Assembly (NCBI GenBank): GCA_026129405.1 | Contig: JAHCID010000001.1 | Location: 837,237 to 901,236, forward strand | Direction: 5' to 3' | DNA from: a bacterium | GTDB lineage: Bacteria > Desulfobacterota > Binatia > DP-6 | Length of the DNA: 64,000 nucleotides | Part shown: piece by piece, positions 1 to 8,719 of the stretch | How positions within the stretch are numbered: the stretch's first letter is position 1 | Layout of the letters: each line of letters begins with the position of its first letter | The notes under the pieces: model-generated | What the model was told of the DNA's origin: nothing | Database searches by the model: none | Seen by the model: only the letters and a program-made list of their open reading frames with translations | Translations under genes and position numbers: made by a program

Positions 1-321
1 GTGCTGGCGGCGATCGACGTCGAACGGGCGCTCGCCGCCGGCCCGGATCCGCTCGAGGCCGGCATCGGCATCTGCACGGGGGAGATGATCGCCGGCAACA
101 TCCGCGCCCGGCAGCGCGTCGTCTACACGATCGTCGGCGACGCCGTGAACCAGGCGGCCCGGCTCCAGGTGAAGACGCGCGAGCTCGGCACGGCGATCCT
201 CGTCACGCAGACGACGCGGGACGCGGTCGGCGACCTGCCCGGCGTCACCCTGCGTCCCGTCGGTGCCGTCCCGCTGCGCGGCATCGCCCAGCCGGTGGCC
301 GCCTACGCCGCCACGGCGTGA
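1..321 (+). CDS. Class III adenylate/guanylate cyclase, C-terminal end (cut by window edge)
   Basis: Only the last 106 residues are in the window; the real start lies upstream. The segment reads GIGICTGEMIAGNI, then VVYTIVGDAVNQAARLQ. This is the class III cyclase catalytic core, in which the Asn and Arg of VNQAAR correspond to the transition-state-stabilising pair. The family converts ATP or GTP to a cyclic nucleotide. Membrane or sensory domains, if any, would be in the missing N-terminal part. The ABC-F gene follows on the same strand after a short gap. Family assignment is firm; substrate and regulation cannot be seen. Confidence 0.85.
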   Translation: MLAAIDVERALAAGPDPLEAGIGICTGEMIAGNIRARQRVVYTIVGDAVNQAARLQVKTRELGTAILVTQTTRDAVGDLPGVTLRPVGAVPLRGIAQPVAAYAATA

Positions 322-405
322 TCCGCGGTCGCCGGTGCGCCCGGGCCGGCGCCGGCGCCCGCCGGCTTGCCCGGGTCGGGCCCGGCGGGCATCCTCGCGG
401 ATTCG

Positions 406-2100
406 ATGCTGTCTCTCGCCGGCGTGAGCAAGCGGTACGGGCCGCAGGTGGTGCTCGACGAGGTCGTCTGGAGCATCCCGGACGGCGCCCGGGTGGGCCT
501 CGCCGGCCCGAACGGTGCCGGCAAGTCGACGCTGCTCAAGATGATCGCCGGCCGGCTCGAGCCCGACGCCGGCACCATCGCGATGCCGCGCGGCGCCCGT
601 GTCGGCTACCTGCCGCAGCACATCCTCGGCCTCGGCGGCACGAGCGTCCTCGACCATGCGCTCGAGGCGTTCGCCGACCTGCACGAGCTCGAGCGCCGGC
701 GCGAGGATCTGGAGCATCAGCTCGCGACCGTCGATCCGTCGGCCGACGACTACCAGGCGATCATGGACCGCTACATGGCCGTCTGCGAGGAGTGGGATCT
801 GCGCGGCCGCTACGACCTCGAGTCGGAGACCGAGACGGTGCTGCGCGGGCTCGGCTTCCAGGACGGCGACATGGACAAGGACGTCGGCGCGCTGTCGGGC
901 GGCTGGCAGATGCGCGTCGCGCTGGCCCAGGTGCTGCTGCGGCGGCCCGACGTGCTCCTGCTCGACGAGCCGACGAACTACCTCGACCTCGAGGCGCGCA
1001 ACTGGCTCGAGGAGTTCCTCGCGAGCTACCCGGGCACCGTCGTCCTCGTCGCGCACGACCGCTACTTCCTCGACGTCGCCGTCGACCGCATCGCCGAGGT
1101 GCTGCACGGCAAGGTCACCGACTACGCGATGAACTACAGCCGCTACCTCGAGGAGCGCGAGACGCGGCTCGAGCTGGCGCGGGCGGCGTACGAGAACCAG
1201 AAGGAGGAGATCGAGCGCATCGAGTCGTTCATCTCGCGCTTCCGCTACCAGGCGTCGAAGGCGGCGCTGGTGCAGAGCCGCATCAAGCAGCTCGAGAGGA
1301 TCGACCGCCTGCCGCCGCCCGACGGCCACGCCGAGCGCGTCCTGCGCATCAAGCTGCCCGAGGCGCCGCGCGGCGGCCGCATCACGCTGACGTTGCACGG
1401 GGCGAAGAAGCAGTACGGCGAGCGCGAGGTATACGGCGGCATCGACGTCGCGATCGAGCGCGGGCTGAAGGTCGCGCTCGTCGGGCCCAACGGTGCCGGC
1501 AAGACGACGCTGCTGAAGCTCCTCGCCGGCGTCCTCGCCCTCGACGGCGGCACGCGCGAGCTCGGGCACAACGTGCGTCTCGGCTACTTCGCGCAGGACC
1601 ACGCCGAGTCGCTGAACGGCGACCGCACGGTGCTGAACGAGATGCTGAGCGTATCCGACGTCGAGACCGCGCCGCAGGTGCGCGGTCTTCTCGGCGCCTT
1701 CCTCTTCTCCGGCGACGCGGTCGACAAGCGCGTCGGCGTGCTCTCCGGCGGCGAGCGCAGCCGGCTCGCGCTCGCGAAGCTGCTGCTCGAGCCGTCGAAC
1801 TGCCTGCTGCTCGACGAGCCGACGAACCACCTCGATCTCGCCGCGAAGGAGGTGCTGCTCGACGCGCTGCTGTCGTACGGCGGCACCGTGGTGATCGTCG
1901 CGCACGATCGCTACATCCTCGATCGCCTGCCGACGCAGATCATCGAGGTCGGCCACGGCCAGGCCGTGCGCTGGCACGGCAACTACGAGGACTACCTGCG
2001 GCAGAAGGCGGCGGCCGAGGCGGCCGCCGTCGCGCGCGCGGCGGCCCCGGCGGCGAAGGGCGGCAAGCCGGCCGCCGCGGCGGGCAGGAGCAAGCGCTGA
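406..2100 (+). CDS. ABC-F family ATP-binding protein (Uup/EttA-like)
   Basis: Soluble protein with two ABC ATPase domains and no membrane segment, as in ABC-F factors that act on the ribosome. First domain: Walker A GPNGAGKS near residue 34, signature LSGGWQ near 162, Walker B LLLDEPTNYLD near 185. Second domain: GPNGAGKT near 360, LSGGE near 446 and LLLDEPTNHLD near 467. The linker between them (about 235-310) is rich in Glu, Arg and Lys and is probably helical, matching the ABC-F interdomain arm. The tail is Ala/Lys-rich and basic. I chose the ATG at 406 because the ABC fold begins at MLSLAGVSKRYG; a TTG at 367 would add 13 unlikely residues. The exact subfamily is not resolved. Confidence 0.92.
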   Translation: MLSLAGVSKRYGPQVVLDEVVWSIPDGARVGLAGPNGAGKSTLLKMIAGRLEPDAGTIAMPRGARVGYLPQHILGLGGTSVLDHALEAFADLHELERRREDLEHQLATVDPSADDYQAIMDRYMAVCEEWDLRGRYDLESETETVLRGLGFQDGDMDKDVGALSGGWQMRVALAQVLLRRPDVLLLDEPTNYLDLEARNWLEEFLASYPGTVVLVAHDRYFLDVAVDRIAEVLHGKVTDYAMNYSRYLEERETRLELARAAYENQKEEIERIESFISRFRYQASKAALVQSRIKQLERIDRLPPPDGHAERVLRIKLPEAPRGGRITLTLHGAKKQYGEREVYGGIDVAIERGLKVALVGPNGAGKTTLLKLLAGVLALDGGTRELGHNVRLGYFAQDHAESLNGDRTVLNEMLSVSDVETAPQVRGLLGAFLFSGDAVDKRVGVLSGGERSRLALAKLLLEPSNCLLLDEPTNHLDLAAKEVLLDALLSYGGTVVIVAHDRYILDRLPTQIIEVGHGQAVRWHGNYEDYLRQKAAAEAAAVARAAAPAAKGGKPAAAAGRSKR

Positions 2101-2107
2101 CGCGCGC

Positions 2108-3094
2108 TCAGCTGCCGCCGAGCCGCAGCGCGGCGCAGCGCGCCGAGCCGCGCAGCGCCGCGTGGTCGTCGAGGATGACGCGCACCGGGATGGCCTCCAT
2201 CACCGTCGCGCGCATGCGGCCCTTGGCGAGGAAGGCCTCGGCGAAGCGCCCGTCGCGCAGCTTGTCGAGGATGCGCGGCGCGATGCCCCCGCCGACGTAG
2301 AGCCCGGCCGTCGCCATGAGCTTCAGCGCCAGGTTGCCGGCCTCGGCGCCGTAGAGGGCCACGAGCCAGTCCAGCGTCTCGACGCAGATCGGGTCGGTGC
2401 CGGCGAGCCCGGCGTTCGAGATCGCCGCGCCGGGATCGCCCCCGCTGCGGCGGACGGCCGCGATGAACTCGGGGTCGGGCTGGCCGGCGCGCTGGCGCAG
2501 GAAGTCGTGCAGGTTGACGATGCCCATGCCCGACACGACCCGCTCCCAGCTCACGTGCCCGGCGTATTTCGCGCGCAGCCAGACGAGCAGCTCGTCCTCG
2601 AGCGGCGACCCGGGTGCGAAGCTCGCATGGCCTCCCTCGCAGGCGAACGGCTGATGGGTGACGCCGTCCCAGTACAAGCCGGCTTCGCCGAGCCCGGTGC
2701 CGGCGGCGATGATGGCGCGATTGCCCGACGCCTCGGGCCGTCCCGCATGGAGCTCGACGAGGGAGGTGGGCGGCATCACGGCCACGCCGTGCGCGTTGGC
2801 CTCGAGGTCGTTGATCACCCAGGCGCGTGTGCCGAGCTGCGTCGCCAGCGCGGCGGCGTCGACCGTCCACGGCAGGTTCGTCACCCGGCCCACGCCGTCG
2901 CGCACCGGGCCCGCGACCCCGAAGCAGGCGGCGCCGGGGGGATGCGCGAGGCCGGCGCAGTAGGCGGCGACGATCTCACCGAGGCCGGCGTGGGCCCGGC
3001 TGGAGAAGGTCTGGAGATTCTCCGGCTCGCCCGCGGGATCGCCGAACAGCGCGAGCCGGGTGTTGGTGCCTCCGATGTCGCCGGCGAGGATCAC
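2108..3094 (-). CDS. glk: Glucokinase
   Basis: 328 residues, the usual length for bacterial ROK-independent glucokinase (ATP + glucose to glucose-6-phosphate, cytoplasm). The N-terminus ILAGDIGGTNTRLALF is the phosphate-binding loop. The sugar-binding region has the WVINDLEANAHG, GTGLGEAGLYW and EGGHASFAP motifs typical of Glk. It lies 23 bp downstream of the small basic-tailed gene at 3118-3489 on the same strand and is probably co-transcribed with it. It is convergent with the ABC-F gene, with only 7 bp between stops. Together with the glycosidases at 55-61 kb it suggests phosphorylation of glucose released from storage or compatible-solute sugars. Confidence 0.92.
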   Translation of the reverse strand: MILAGDIGGTNTRLALFGDPAGEPENLQTFSSRAHAGLGEIVAAYCAGLAHPPGAACFGVAGPVRDGVGRVTNLPWTVDAAALATQLGTRAWVINDLEANAHGVAVMPPTSLVELHAGRPEASGNRAIIAAGTGLGEAGLYWDGVTHQPFACEGGHASFAPGSPLEDELLVWLRAKYAGHVSWERVVSGMGIVNLHDFLRQRAGQPDPEFIAAVRRSGGDPGAAISNAGLAGTDPICVETLDWLVALYGAEAGNLALKLMATAGLYVGGGIAPRILDKLRDGRFAEAFLAKGRMRATVMEAIPVRVILDDHAALRGSARCAALRLGGS

Positions 3095-3117
3095 GGCCGC
3101 GCCTGCGCCCCGGTCGG

Positions 3118-3489
3118 CTAGCGGCGCCCGCGGCCCGGGCCGCCGTGTCCGCCGCGGCCCTGGCCGCCCTGGCCGCCCGGAGGCGGAATGGGCTTCACCG
3201 AGAGGCGGTGGTCGGGCATCGGACGGAACAGCAACGAGTCCGACGCCCGCTTGATCTTCAGGCGCAGCTCGTTGCGGGCAACGGTGTCACCCGTCGAGGC
3301 GAGGACGGCAGGGATGGCCAGCTCGATGTGACCGTGCTTGGCCCCATGAGTCAGCGACACCTGGAGACGCTCCTGCCCCGGGACGTCCCGCACCTCGACC
3401 CCGAGGCGGCGGTCGATGGAGCGCGCGAGCTCGTGAATGATACGCCGTGCTTCCTGGCGCGCCTCCGTGATGATCCGTTCCTCCGCCAT
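3118..3489 (-). CDS. Unknown small protein with Gly/Arg-rich tail
   Basis: 123 residues, family not recognised. The first 40 residues look helical and charged (RIITEARQEARRIIHELARSI). A mixed beta-like stretch follows (LQVSLTHGAKHGHIELAIP). The last 25 residues are a disordered PPPGGQGGQGRGGHGG-type tail, reminiscent of RNA-binding or self-associating tails. There is no signal peptide or membrane segment. It is followed on the same strand by glucokinase, which suggests one transcript. Codon use matches the neighbours. Function unknown. Confidence 0.65.
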   Translation of the reverse strand: MAEERIITEARQEARRIIHELARSIDRRLGVEVRDVPGQERLQVSLTHGAKHGHIELAIPAVLASTGDTVARNELRLKIKRASDSLLFRPMPDHRLSVKPIPPPGGQGGQGRGGHGGPGRGRR

Positions 3490-3555
3490 GGGAATACGAG
3501 GTTAATAGGGGACGAGCCGTCGGTGTCAACTCGACGCCGCTCCCTGGCGCCTGCG

Positions 3556-4791
3556 TCATTCGAGAACGCCGGCCTCGCGCAGGCTCGTGATCTCGTGGTC
3601 GGGCAGCCCGAGCAGATCGCGCAGGACGGCGTCGGTGTGCTCGCCCAGGCGGGGGGCCGGCGTGCGCAGTGCGGGTGCCATCGCCGAGAAGCGGATGGCG
3701 TGCGTCTCGGCGGGATGGTCGCCGAGCACCGGGTGGCGGACGGTGCCGAAGTGCCCGCGATGCGCGATCTGCGGGTCGTCGTGCACGTCGCGGAGGTCGA
3801 GGACGGGGGCGGCGTCGACGCCGGCGGCCTGGAGCCGCTCCGCGAGCGGGCGCGCGGCTTGCGGGCGCGTCCACTCCGCCAGCGCCGCCTCGAGCCCGTC
3901 GACGGCCGCGAGGCGCCCTGCCGCCGTCGCCAGCTCGGGAGGCGTTGCCCAGCCGGGCGAGCCGAGCGCGTCGACGAGCCGGGCCCAGGCCAGGTCGTCG
4001 TGCACCGCGATCGCGATCCAGCGCTCGCGGCCGTCCTCGTCGGCGCAGCGGAAGACGCCGTGCGGGGCGGCGTGGCGCGAGCGGTTCCCCATGCGTCCGA
4101 GCACTTCGCCGTTGGCGGTGAAGGTGGCGATGGCTTCGGAGAGGCAGGTGATGCCGCCCTCGACCTGCGAGAGGTCGATGTGCTGGCCGCGGCCGGTGCG
4201 GCCGCGGTGGAGGAGGGCGCCCGCGAGCAGCAGCGCGGCGAAACGCGGCGAGAGCGAGTCGGTGATCGTGCCGTAGGGGCCGAGCGGCTCGCGGTCGGGC
4301 CAGCCGGTGAGGTGGTTGAACCCCGACAGCGCCGAGCCCTGGCCGCCGAAGCCGGGGTAGAAGCGCTGCGGCCCGGTCTGCCCGTTGAGGCAGGTGCTGA
4401 TCATGACCAGGTCGGACCGCTCGCGCACGAGCGAGGCGTAGTCGAGGCCCCACTTCGCCATGGCGCCGGGCGCGAAGTTCTCGGCGATCGCGTCGACGAC
4501 GAGCGCGAGACGCCGCGCGATCGCCACCGCCTCGGGCTTGCCGAGGTTCAGCGCCACCGAGCGCTTGTTGGCGTTCAGGACGGCGAAGTGCTCGCCGCCG
4601 TCGAGGCCGCCCTTGGTGTCGGGCGTGAGCTTCAGGATGCGCAGGAAGTCGGGGCGCTGGCGCGACTCGACGCGGATCACCGTCGCGCCGTGGTCGGCGA
4701 AGTAGCGCGTTGCGACCGGGCCGGCGGCGCCGCCGCCGAACTCGAGGATCGTGAAGCCGTCGAGGAGGCCGCCGTGCGGTGTCGTCGTCAC
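3556..4791 (-). CDS. Family III CoA-transferase (CaiB/BaiF), second of a pair
   Basis: 411 residues. The N-terminus LLDGFTILEFGGGAAGPVATRYFADHGATVIRVE is the family III fold; NLGKPEAVAIARRL, ENFAPGAMAKWGLDY and GRGQHIDLSQVEGG follow in order. The enzymes move CoA between carboxylic acids through an enzyme-bound anhydride on a conserved Asp, for which the DLSQVEG region is the candidate. I use the GTG at 4791, which overlaps the TGA of the upstream CoA-transferase gene by four bases (GTGA), a sign of translational coupling. The frame stays open upstream to 5307, but that extension is antisense-like Arg-rich sequence. It may form a heterodimer with its neighbour, as in the BbsEF enzymes of toluene catabolism; the acid substrate is unknown. 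Confidence 0.88.
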   Translation of the reverse strand: MTTTPHGGLLDGFTILEFGGGAAGPVATRYFADHGATVIRVESRQRPDFLRILKLTPDTKGGLDGGEHFAVLNANKRSVALNLGKPEAVAIARRLALVVDAIAENFAPGAMAKWGLDYASLVRERSDLVMISTCLNGQTGPQRFYPGFGGQGSALSGFNHLTGWPDREPLGPYGTITDSLSPRFAALLLAGALLHRGRTGRGQHIDLSQVEGGITCLSEAIATFTANGEVLGRMGNRSRHAAPHGVFRCADEDGRERWIAIAVHDDLAWARLVDALGSPGWATPPELATAAGRLAAVDGLEAALAEWTRPQAARPLAERLQAAGVDAAPVLDLRDVHDDPQIAHRGHFGTVRHPVLGDHPAETHAIRFSAMAPALRTPAPRLGEHTDAVLRDLLGLPDHEITSLREAGVLE

Positions 4792-6035
4792 AGGACGCCC
4801 TCCGCGCGCAGGCGCGCCAGCACCGCCGCATCGACGCCGATCTCGCCGAGCACCGCCGCCGTGTGCTCGCCGAGGCGCGGCGCCGGCCCGCGCACCGCGA
4901 CGGTCGTGGCGTCGGCATCGTCCGAGGTGATCTGCGCGAAGGCGCCGGGCAGACGCAGCACGCCGCGGCCCGGATGCTCGAGGTCGACGAAGAAGCGTCG
5001 CGCCGCGAGCTGCTCCGACGCGACGATCTCGCGCGAGGTGTTCGCGGGCGCGAGCATGAGGTTGCGCTCGCACGCGGCCTGGAACAGCTCGGTCATGGTC
5101 TTCGTGCGGAAGAAGGCGCCGAATTCGGCGGACAGCGCGTCGACCTCGTCCTGCGACAGGAGGTTGTGGTTGTATGCCTTCCAGTCCGTCGCGCGCAGCT
5201 TCTCGGAAGCCATGCCGTGCTCGCTCATGTACTTCGTCATGGCGACGAGGCCCGGCACGCGCGCCGGCCCGCCGCGCAGCGCGAACGACACGTAGCCGTC
5301 GGCGCACGGCCAGATCTCGCGCTGCACGCTCTTCGTCTGGCGAAAGAACGCGCCCGCGCGGGCGCCGCGATTACCCGTCATCATCGACATCGACGCCGTG
5401 GCCATGTTCGGCATGACCATCGCCTCCTGCATCGCGACGTCGACGTGCTGCCCCTCGCCGGTGCGCTCGCGCGCGAGCAGCGCGAACGCGACGCCGACGG
5501 CGGCTTCGATGCTGCCGTGGAAGTGCGACACGGGCAGCGAGCAGCGCAGCGGCGCGCGGTCGGGATCACCGGTGCAGTGGAGGTTGCCGCTCATCGCGAT
5601 GACGGTGAGGTCGGAGCCGCGCCAGCCGGCGTAGGGTCCGGTCTGGCCCCACGGCGTCAGCGAGGCGAGGACGAGGCGCGGGTTGCGTGCGTGGAGGACA
5701 TCCCACCCGAGGCCGCGCGCGGCGAGGCGGCCCGGGGCCTCGGTCTCGAGCACGACGTCGGCCCGTTCGGCGAGGCGCAGGAAGAGGTCGCCGCCCGCCG
5801 CCGCGTCGAGATCGAGCGTCAGGCCGCGCTTCGAGCCGTTCATCGCGAGCCACACGAGCGAGCGCTCGACGTCGGCGACCTCGCCCCAGTACGGCCCGCG
5901 GTGTCGCGCGGGATCGCCGGCGGGCGGCTCGACCTTCACGACGTCTGCGCCCATCTCGCCGAGCAGCATCCCGGTGAGGAAGCCGGGCTCGCCGGTGAGG
6001 TCGAGGACGCGAAGGCCGTGCAGGGAGCCGCGCAT
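4788..6035 (-). CDS. Family III CoA-transferase (CaiB/BaiF), first of a pair
   Basis: 415 residues with family III hallmarks: LHGLRVLDLTGEPGFLTGMLLGEMGADVVKVEPP at the N-terminus, NGSKRGLTLDL near 68, LASLTPWGQTGPYAGW near 125, and GEGQHVDVAMQEA near 193, which contains the candidate catalytic Asp. It ends with a GEHTAAVLGEIG motif shared with its neighbour. It precedes and overlaps the second CoA-transferase by four bases. The two are clearly diverged rather than a recent duplication, which favours a two-subunit enzyme over redundancy. No substrate-defining enzyme gene lies directly beside them. Confidence 0.88.
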   Translation of the reverse strand: MRGSLHGLRVLDLTGEPGFLTGMLLGEMGADVVKVEPPAGDPARHRGPYWGEVADVERSLVWLAMNGSKRGLTLDLDAAAGGDLFLRLAERADVVLETEAPGRLAARGLGWDVLHARNPRLVLASLTPWGQTGPYAGWRGSDLTVIAMSGNLHCTGDPDRAPLRCSLPVSHFHGSIEAAVGVAFALLARERTGEGQHVDVAMQEAMVMPNMATASMSMMTGNRGARAGAFFRQTKSVQREIWPCADGYVSFALRGGPARVPGLVAMTKYMSEHGMASEKLRATDWKAYNHNLLSQDEVDALSAEFGAFFRTKTMTELFQAACERNLMLAPANTSREIVASEQLAARRFFVDLEHPGRGVLRLPGAFAQITSDDADATTVAVRGPAPRLGEHTAAVLGEIGVDAAVLARLRAEGVL

Positions 6036-6122
6036 GACGCGGCCGAGGGGTTAGCCCGCGGCTCGCGAAGGCGTCAAGCGCGCGCCGCCGCCGGGCGGTG
6101 CGCGATGCGCCGCCCGAACGCG

Positions 6123-6617
6123 TCAGGGGGCGGCGGTCGCCGGCGGGGCGCCGGCATCGGCGGGCGTTCCGAGTGCGGCGTTCTCGCTGAGCGCGACGGT
6201 GAGCGGCGCGATCGTCACGGCGCCGCCTTCGCGGGCCTGGTCGAGGACGCGGACCGCGAAGCCGTACTCCGCGTCGTCGGCGGCGTCGAAGAAGAGGATG
6301 TGGTCATCGCGGGCGGCGAACATGCGCTTCAGGCGCTCGGGCAGCTCCTCGTAGCCCACGTCGACGCCGTTCACCTGGATCTTGCTCTCGGGAAGGATCT
6401 TGAGGACGAGCGGCGGGTCGGGATCGTCGGGCAGGTCCTGCTTCTCGATCTCTTCCTTCTCCTGCTTCGGGAGATGGATCCAGAAGTTCTTCGTGAGCAG
6501 CGGCGTGATCACCATGAAGATGATGAGCAGCACGAGGACGACGTCGACCAGCGGCGTCACGTTCATGGCGGGCGTCGGCGTCTTGCTCGGCCCGCCGCTC
6601 CCGATGGTCATCGCCAT
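6123..6617 (-). CDS. exbD: ExbD/TolR-family proton channel subunit (second copy)
   Basis: 164 residues. A short cytoplasmic N-terminus ends in NVTPLVDVVLVLLIIFMVITPLL, the single transmembrane helix with the conserved Asp that carries protons in ExbD/TolR. The periplasmic part (about 45-145) has the usual small alpha/beta domain, with an unusual charged insert KQEKEEIEKQDLPDDPDPP just after the membrane. The tail is Ala/Pro-rich. It starts 3 bp after the stop of the first exbD and closes the receptor-tonB-exbB-exbD-exbD cluster. Confidence 0.88.
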   Translation of the reverse strand: MAMTIGSGGPSKTPTPAMNVTPLVDVVLVLLIIFMVITPLLTKNFWIHLPKQEKEEIEKQDLPDDPDPPLVLKILPESKIQVNGVDVGYEELPERLKRMFAARDDHILFFDAADDAEYGFAVRVLDQAREGGAVTIAPLTVALSENAALGTPADAGAPPATAAP

Positions 6618-6620
6618 GGC

Positions 6621-7142
6621 TCAGCCCTCCGTGCCGGCCGGCGGCGCCGCCGCCGAGCCTTCCGCCGCGGGCGGCGCGGTCGGCTGGTCGCCGTAGCCCG
6701 CGTTCGGGCGCGTGCCGGCCTTGTGCTTCTCGCCGACCATGAAGTTCACGCCCGGGAAGCCCATCTGCTGCGCGCGAGCCATGAAGAGGCGGACGTCGCC
6801 GTACTTGAGGGTGGCGTCACCGCGCAGCACGAGCCGGCGCGACGGATCGTTGGCGCGCTCGGAGCCGAGGACGGCCATCAGCCCGTCGAGGTCGTACTCT
6901 TCGCCGTTGAAGTGGAACTCGCCCCACTTCGGGACGCTGACCTTGAACGGATCGAGGTTCCCTTCGACGTCCGGATCCGGATTGAAGATGCCCGGCAGCT
7001 CGACCTTCACGTCCTTGTCCATCTGCGGCATCACGACCATGAAGATGATGAGGAGGACGAGGACGACGTCGACGAGCGGCGTGACGTTCATGTCCGGCGC
7101 CACCTCGGCGCCGTGACGCTTCTTCCTACGCCACCAGCTCAC
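6621..7142 (-). CDS. exbD: ExbD/TolR-family proton channel subunit (first copy)
   Basis: 173 residues. After a basic N-terminus (WWRRKKRHG), DMNVTPLVDVVLVLLIIFMVVMP gives the transmembrane helix with the protonatable Asp. The periplasmic region includes a KYGDVRLFMARAQQMGFPGV motif typical of ExbD. Translation probably begins at the GTG at 7142, inside the end of exbB (17 bp overlap), implying translational coupling and defined stoichiometry. Two exbD genes after one exbB are also known in xanthomonads and myxobacteria. The second copy may be specialised. Confidence 0.88.
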   Translation of the reverse strand: MSWWRRKKRHGAEVAPDMNVTPLVDVVLVLLIIFMVVMPQMDKDVKVELPGIFNPDPDVEGNLDPFKVSVPKWGEFHFNGEEYDLDGLMAVLGSERANDPSRRLVLRGDATLKYGDVRLFMARAQQMGFPGVNFMVGEKHKAGTRPNAGYGDQPTAPPAAEGSAAAPPAGTEG

Positions 7143-7836
7143 GCTGCGTCCCTTGGCGGTGCGCCTCGGCCTCGGCCCAGCCCTCGATCGAGTCGAGGAG
7201 CTCGCCCGCTGCGGAGTTGAGGATCATTTCGTCGCGCGAGATCTGCGTCGAGAGGTAGTTGAACGCGAGCACCGCCGGAATGGCGACGGCGAGGCCGAGC
7301 GCGGTCTCGATCAGCGCCTCGGAGATGCCGGCCGACACCGACGACAGGCCGCCGGAGCCGCTCGACGCGATGCCCTGGAAGGCCGAGATGATGCCCAGCA
7401 CGGTGCCGAGCAGACCGACGAACGGCGCAACGGAGCCGACGGAGGCGAGGACCGAGAGGCCGCGCCGCAGATCGGCGCCGGTGTCCTCGAGGTAGCGCTC
7501 CATGTGACGGCGGGTACGCTCGGCCGGCGACAGCGCCGACACGTCCAGCGTTTCGCGCGCGTGCTTGTAGGTCGCGAGCCCGGTGCGGACGAGGCGGGGC
7601 AGGTGGCCGTGCTCGTACTCCGACGCTTCGGCGATCACCTGATCGACCATTTCCGCGCGGAGGTGGCTCCCGCTCTCGGCCGCGAACTTCTTCGAGGCGG
7701 CACGCGAGCGGCGCAGCGTGATGATCCGCTCGATGAAGACGGTGAGCGACGCCATGCCCATGACGAGGAGGACGGCGGCGACGATGAGCGCCGGCCATCC
7801 CATGTGCGCCCACATCTCCGAGAAATCGAAACCCAT
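7126..7836 (-). CDS. exbB: ExbB/TolQ/MotA-family proton channel protein
   Basis: 236 residues. The first membrane helix is near 12-35 (WPALIVAAVLLVMGMASLTVFIE). Two more lie near 130-205, with the family signature SVASVAPFVGLLGTVLGIISAF-like stretch and AIPAVLAFNYLSTQ. ExbB forms the pentameric stator around the ExbD dimer in the inner membrane and uses the proton gradient to energise TonB. It is flanked by tonB upstream and two exbD genes downstream, so it serves TonB rather than Tol-Pal or flagella. Confidence 0.93.
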   Translation of the reverse strand: MGFDFSEMWAHMGWPALIVAAVLLVMGMASLTVFIERIITLRRSRAASKKFAAESGSHLRAEMVDQVIAEASEYEHGHLPRLVRTGLATYKHARETLDVSALSPAERTRRHMERYLEDTGADLRRGLSVLASVGSVAPFVGLLGTVLGIISAFQGIASSGSGGLSSVSAGISEALIETALGLAVAIPAVLAFNYLSTQISRDEMILNSAAGELLDSIEGWAEAEAHRQGTQRELVA

Positions 7837-7876
7837 GATCCGATCCTTTCTTGGCGGTCTGCGGTGCCTGGCGCGG

Positions 7877-8641
7877 TCAGGCGGTCAATTTGAAGGGAAT
7901 CTGGATGATCCGGTACACGGTGATCGGCTGTCCCTTGTGCAGTGCGGGCTTGTACTTCCAGGTCTTCACCGCGGCGATGGCGGAGCTCACGAAGGGCTCG
8001 TCGCCGCGTAGGACCTCGACCTTCGAAACCGAGCCGTCGGCGAGGATCGTCACCTTGAGGATGACCGTCCCCTGCTTGCCCGTGGAGCGCGCTTCCTGCG
8101 GATACGCCGGCTTCACGTTACCGCCGTCGGGCATCGGCGGCACGGCGTCCTCGGGCAGGGCGATGGCGCCGCCCACGGTGCCGCCTGCGATGCCGCCCTG
8201 CTGGCCGCCCTCGAGCCCCGCGGGATCCCCCTTGGTCGCGTCCCCGTAGACGGCGATGCCCTTGTCCTGGCTGGGATCCGCCTCCTTGGGGGGCGTCTTC
8301 GGCATCTCCTTCGGCGCCGTCAGCTCCTTGCGCGGCGGCGGCTTGTCGAGGCGACGGATCTTCTGGTCGGGGCGGACGATCGGAGCGGCGGCCGCCGGCG
8401 GTGGAGCCGCGACCGGTGCGGGAGGAGCGGCCGGCGGCGGCGGCTCCTTCACCACCTTCTCGACGAACTTGAGCTCGACGGGCTTCTGCTGCTCGATGAT
8501 CGTCTTCGTCGAGAGGACCGCGATGAGGACGCCGACGGCGACGTAGACGACCGAGGAAGCCGCGAACGAGCGCAGCCAGTTCCGCTGCTCCTGCTCTGAT
8601 CCGCCGTACCCGCTGAACGCGGAGAAAGTGTCATCCTGCAT
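7877..8641 (-). CDS. tonB: TonB energy transducer
   Basis: 254 residues with the standard TonB layout. A cytoplasmic N-terminus of about 22 residues is followed by one membrane helix (SFAASSVVYVAVGVLIAVLS). A long Pro/Ala/Lys-rich periplasmic spacer (VKEPPPPAAPPAPVAAPPP onward) leads to a C-terminal domain of about 80 residues with PAYPQEARSTGKQGTVILKV and AAVKTWKYKPALHKGQPI. The Gly-rich segment before the domain (LEGGQQGGIAGGTVGGAI) is a common variant linker. It sits between its receptor gene and exbB, so the cluster is a self-contained import unit. Confidence 0.93.
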   Translation of the reverse strand: MQDDTFSAFSGYGGSEQEQRNWLRSFAASSVVYVAVGVLIAVLSTKTIIEQQKPVELKFVEKVVKEPPPPAAPPAPVAAPPPAAAAPIVRPDQKIRRLDKPPPRKELTAPKEMPKTPPKEADPSQDKGIAVYGDATKGDPAGLEGGQQGGIAGGTVGGAIALPEDAVPPMPDGGNVKPAYPQEARSTGKQGTVILKVTILADGSVSKVEVLRGDEPFVSSAIAAVKTWKYKPALHKGQPITVYRIIQIPFKLTA

Positions 8642-8719
8642 TGGAGCCAGAACCTCGACGTACTGTGCCAGAACGAGCCGACGACTCGATTACGGGAGTG
8701 TAAAAACCGCGTGACCGGG

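Noticed and set aside
2827-7220. Long plus-strand frames (over 800 residues) opposite the CoA-transferase and ExbD genes
   Set aside because: Arg/Ala/Gly-rich composition, no domains, and clear conserved genes on the other strand.
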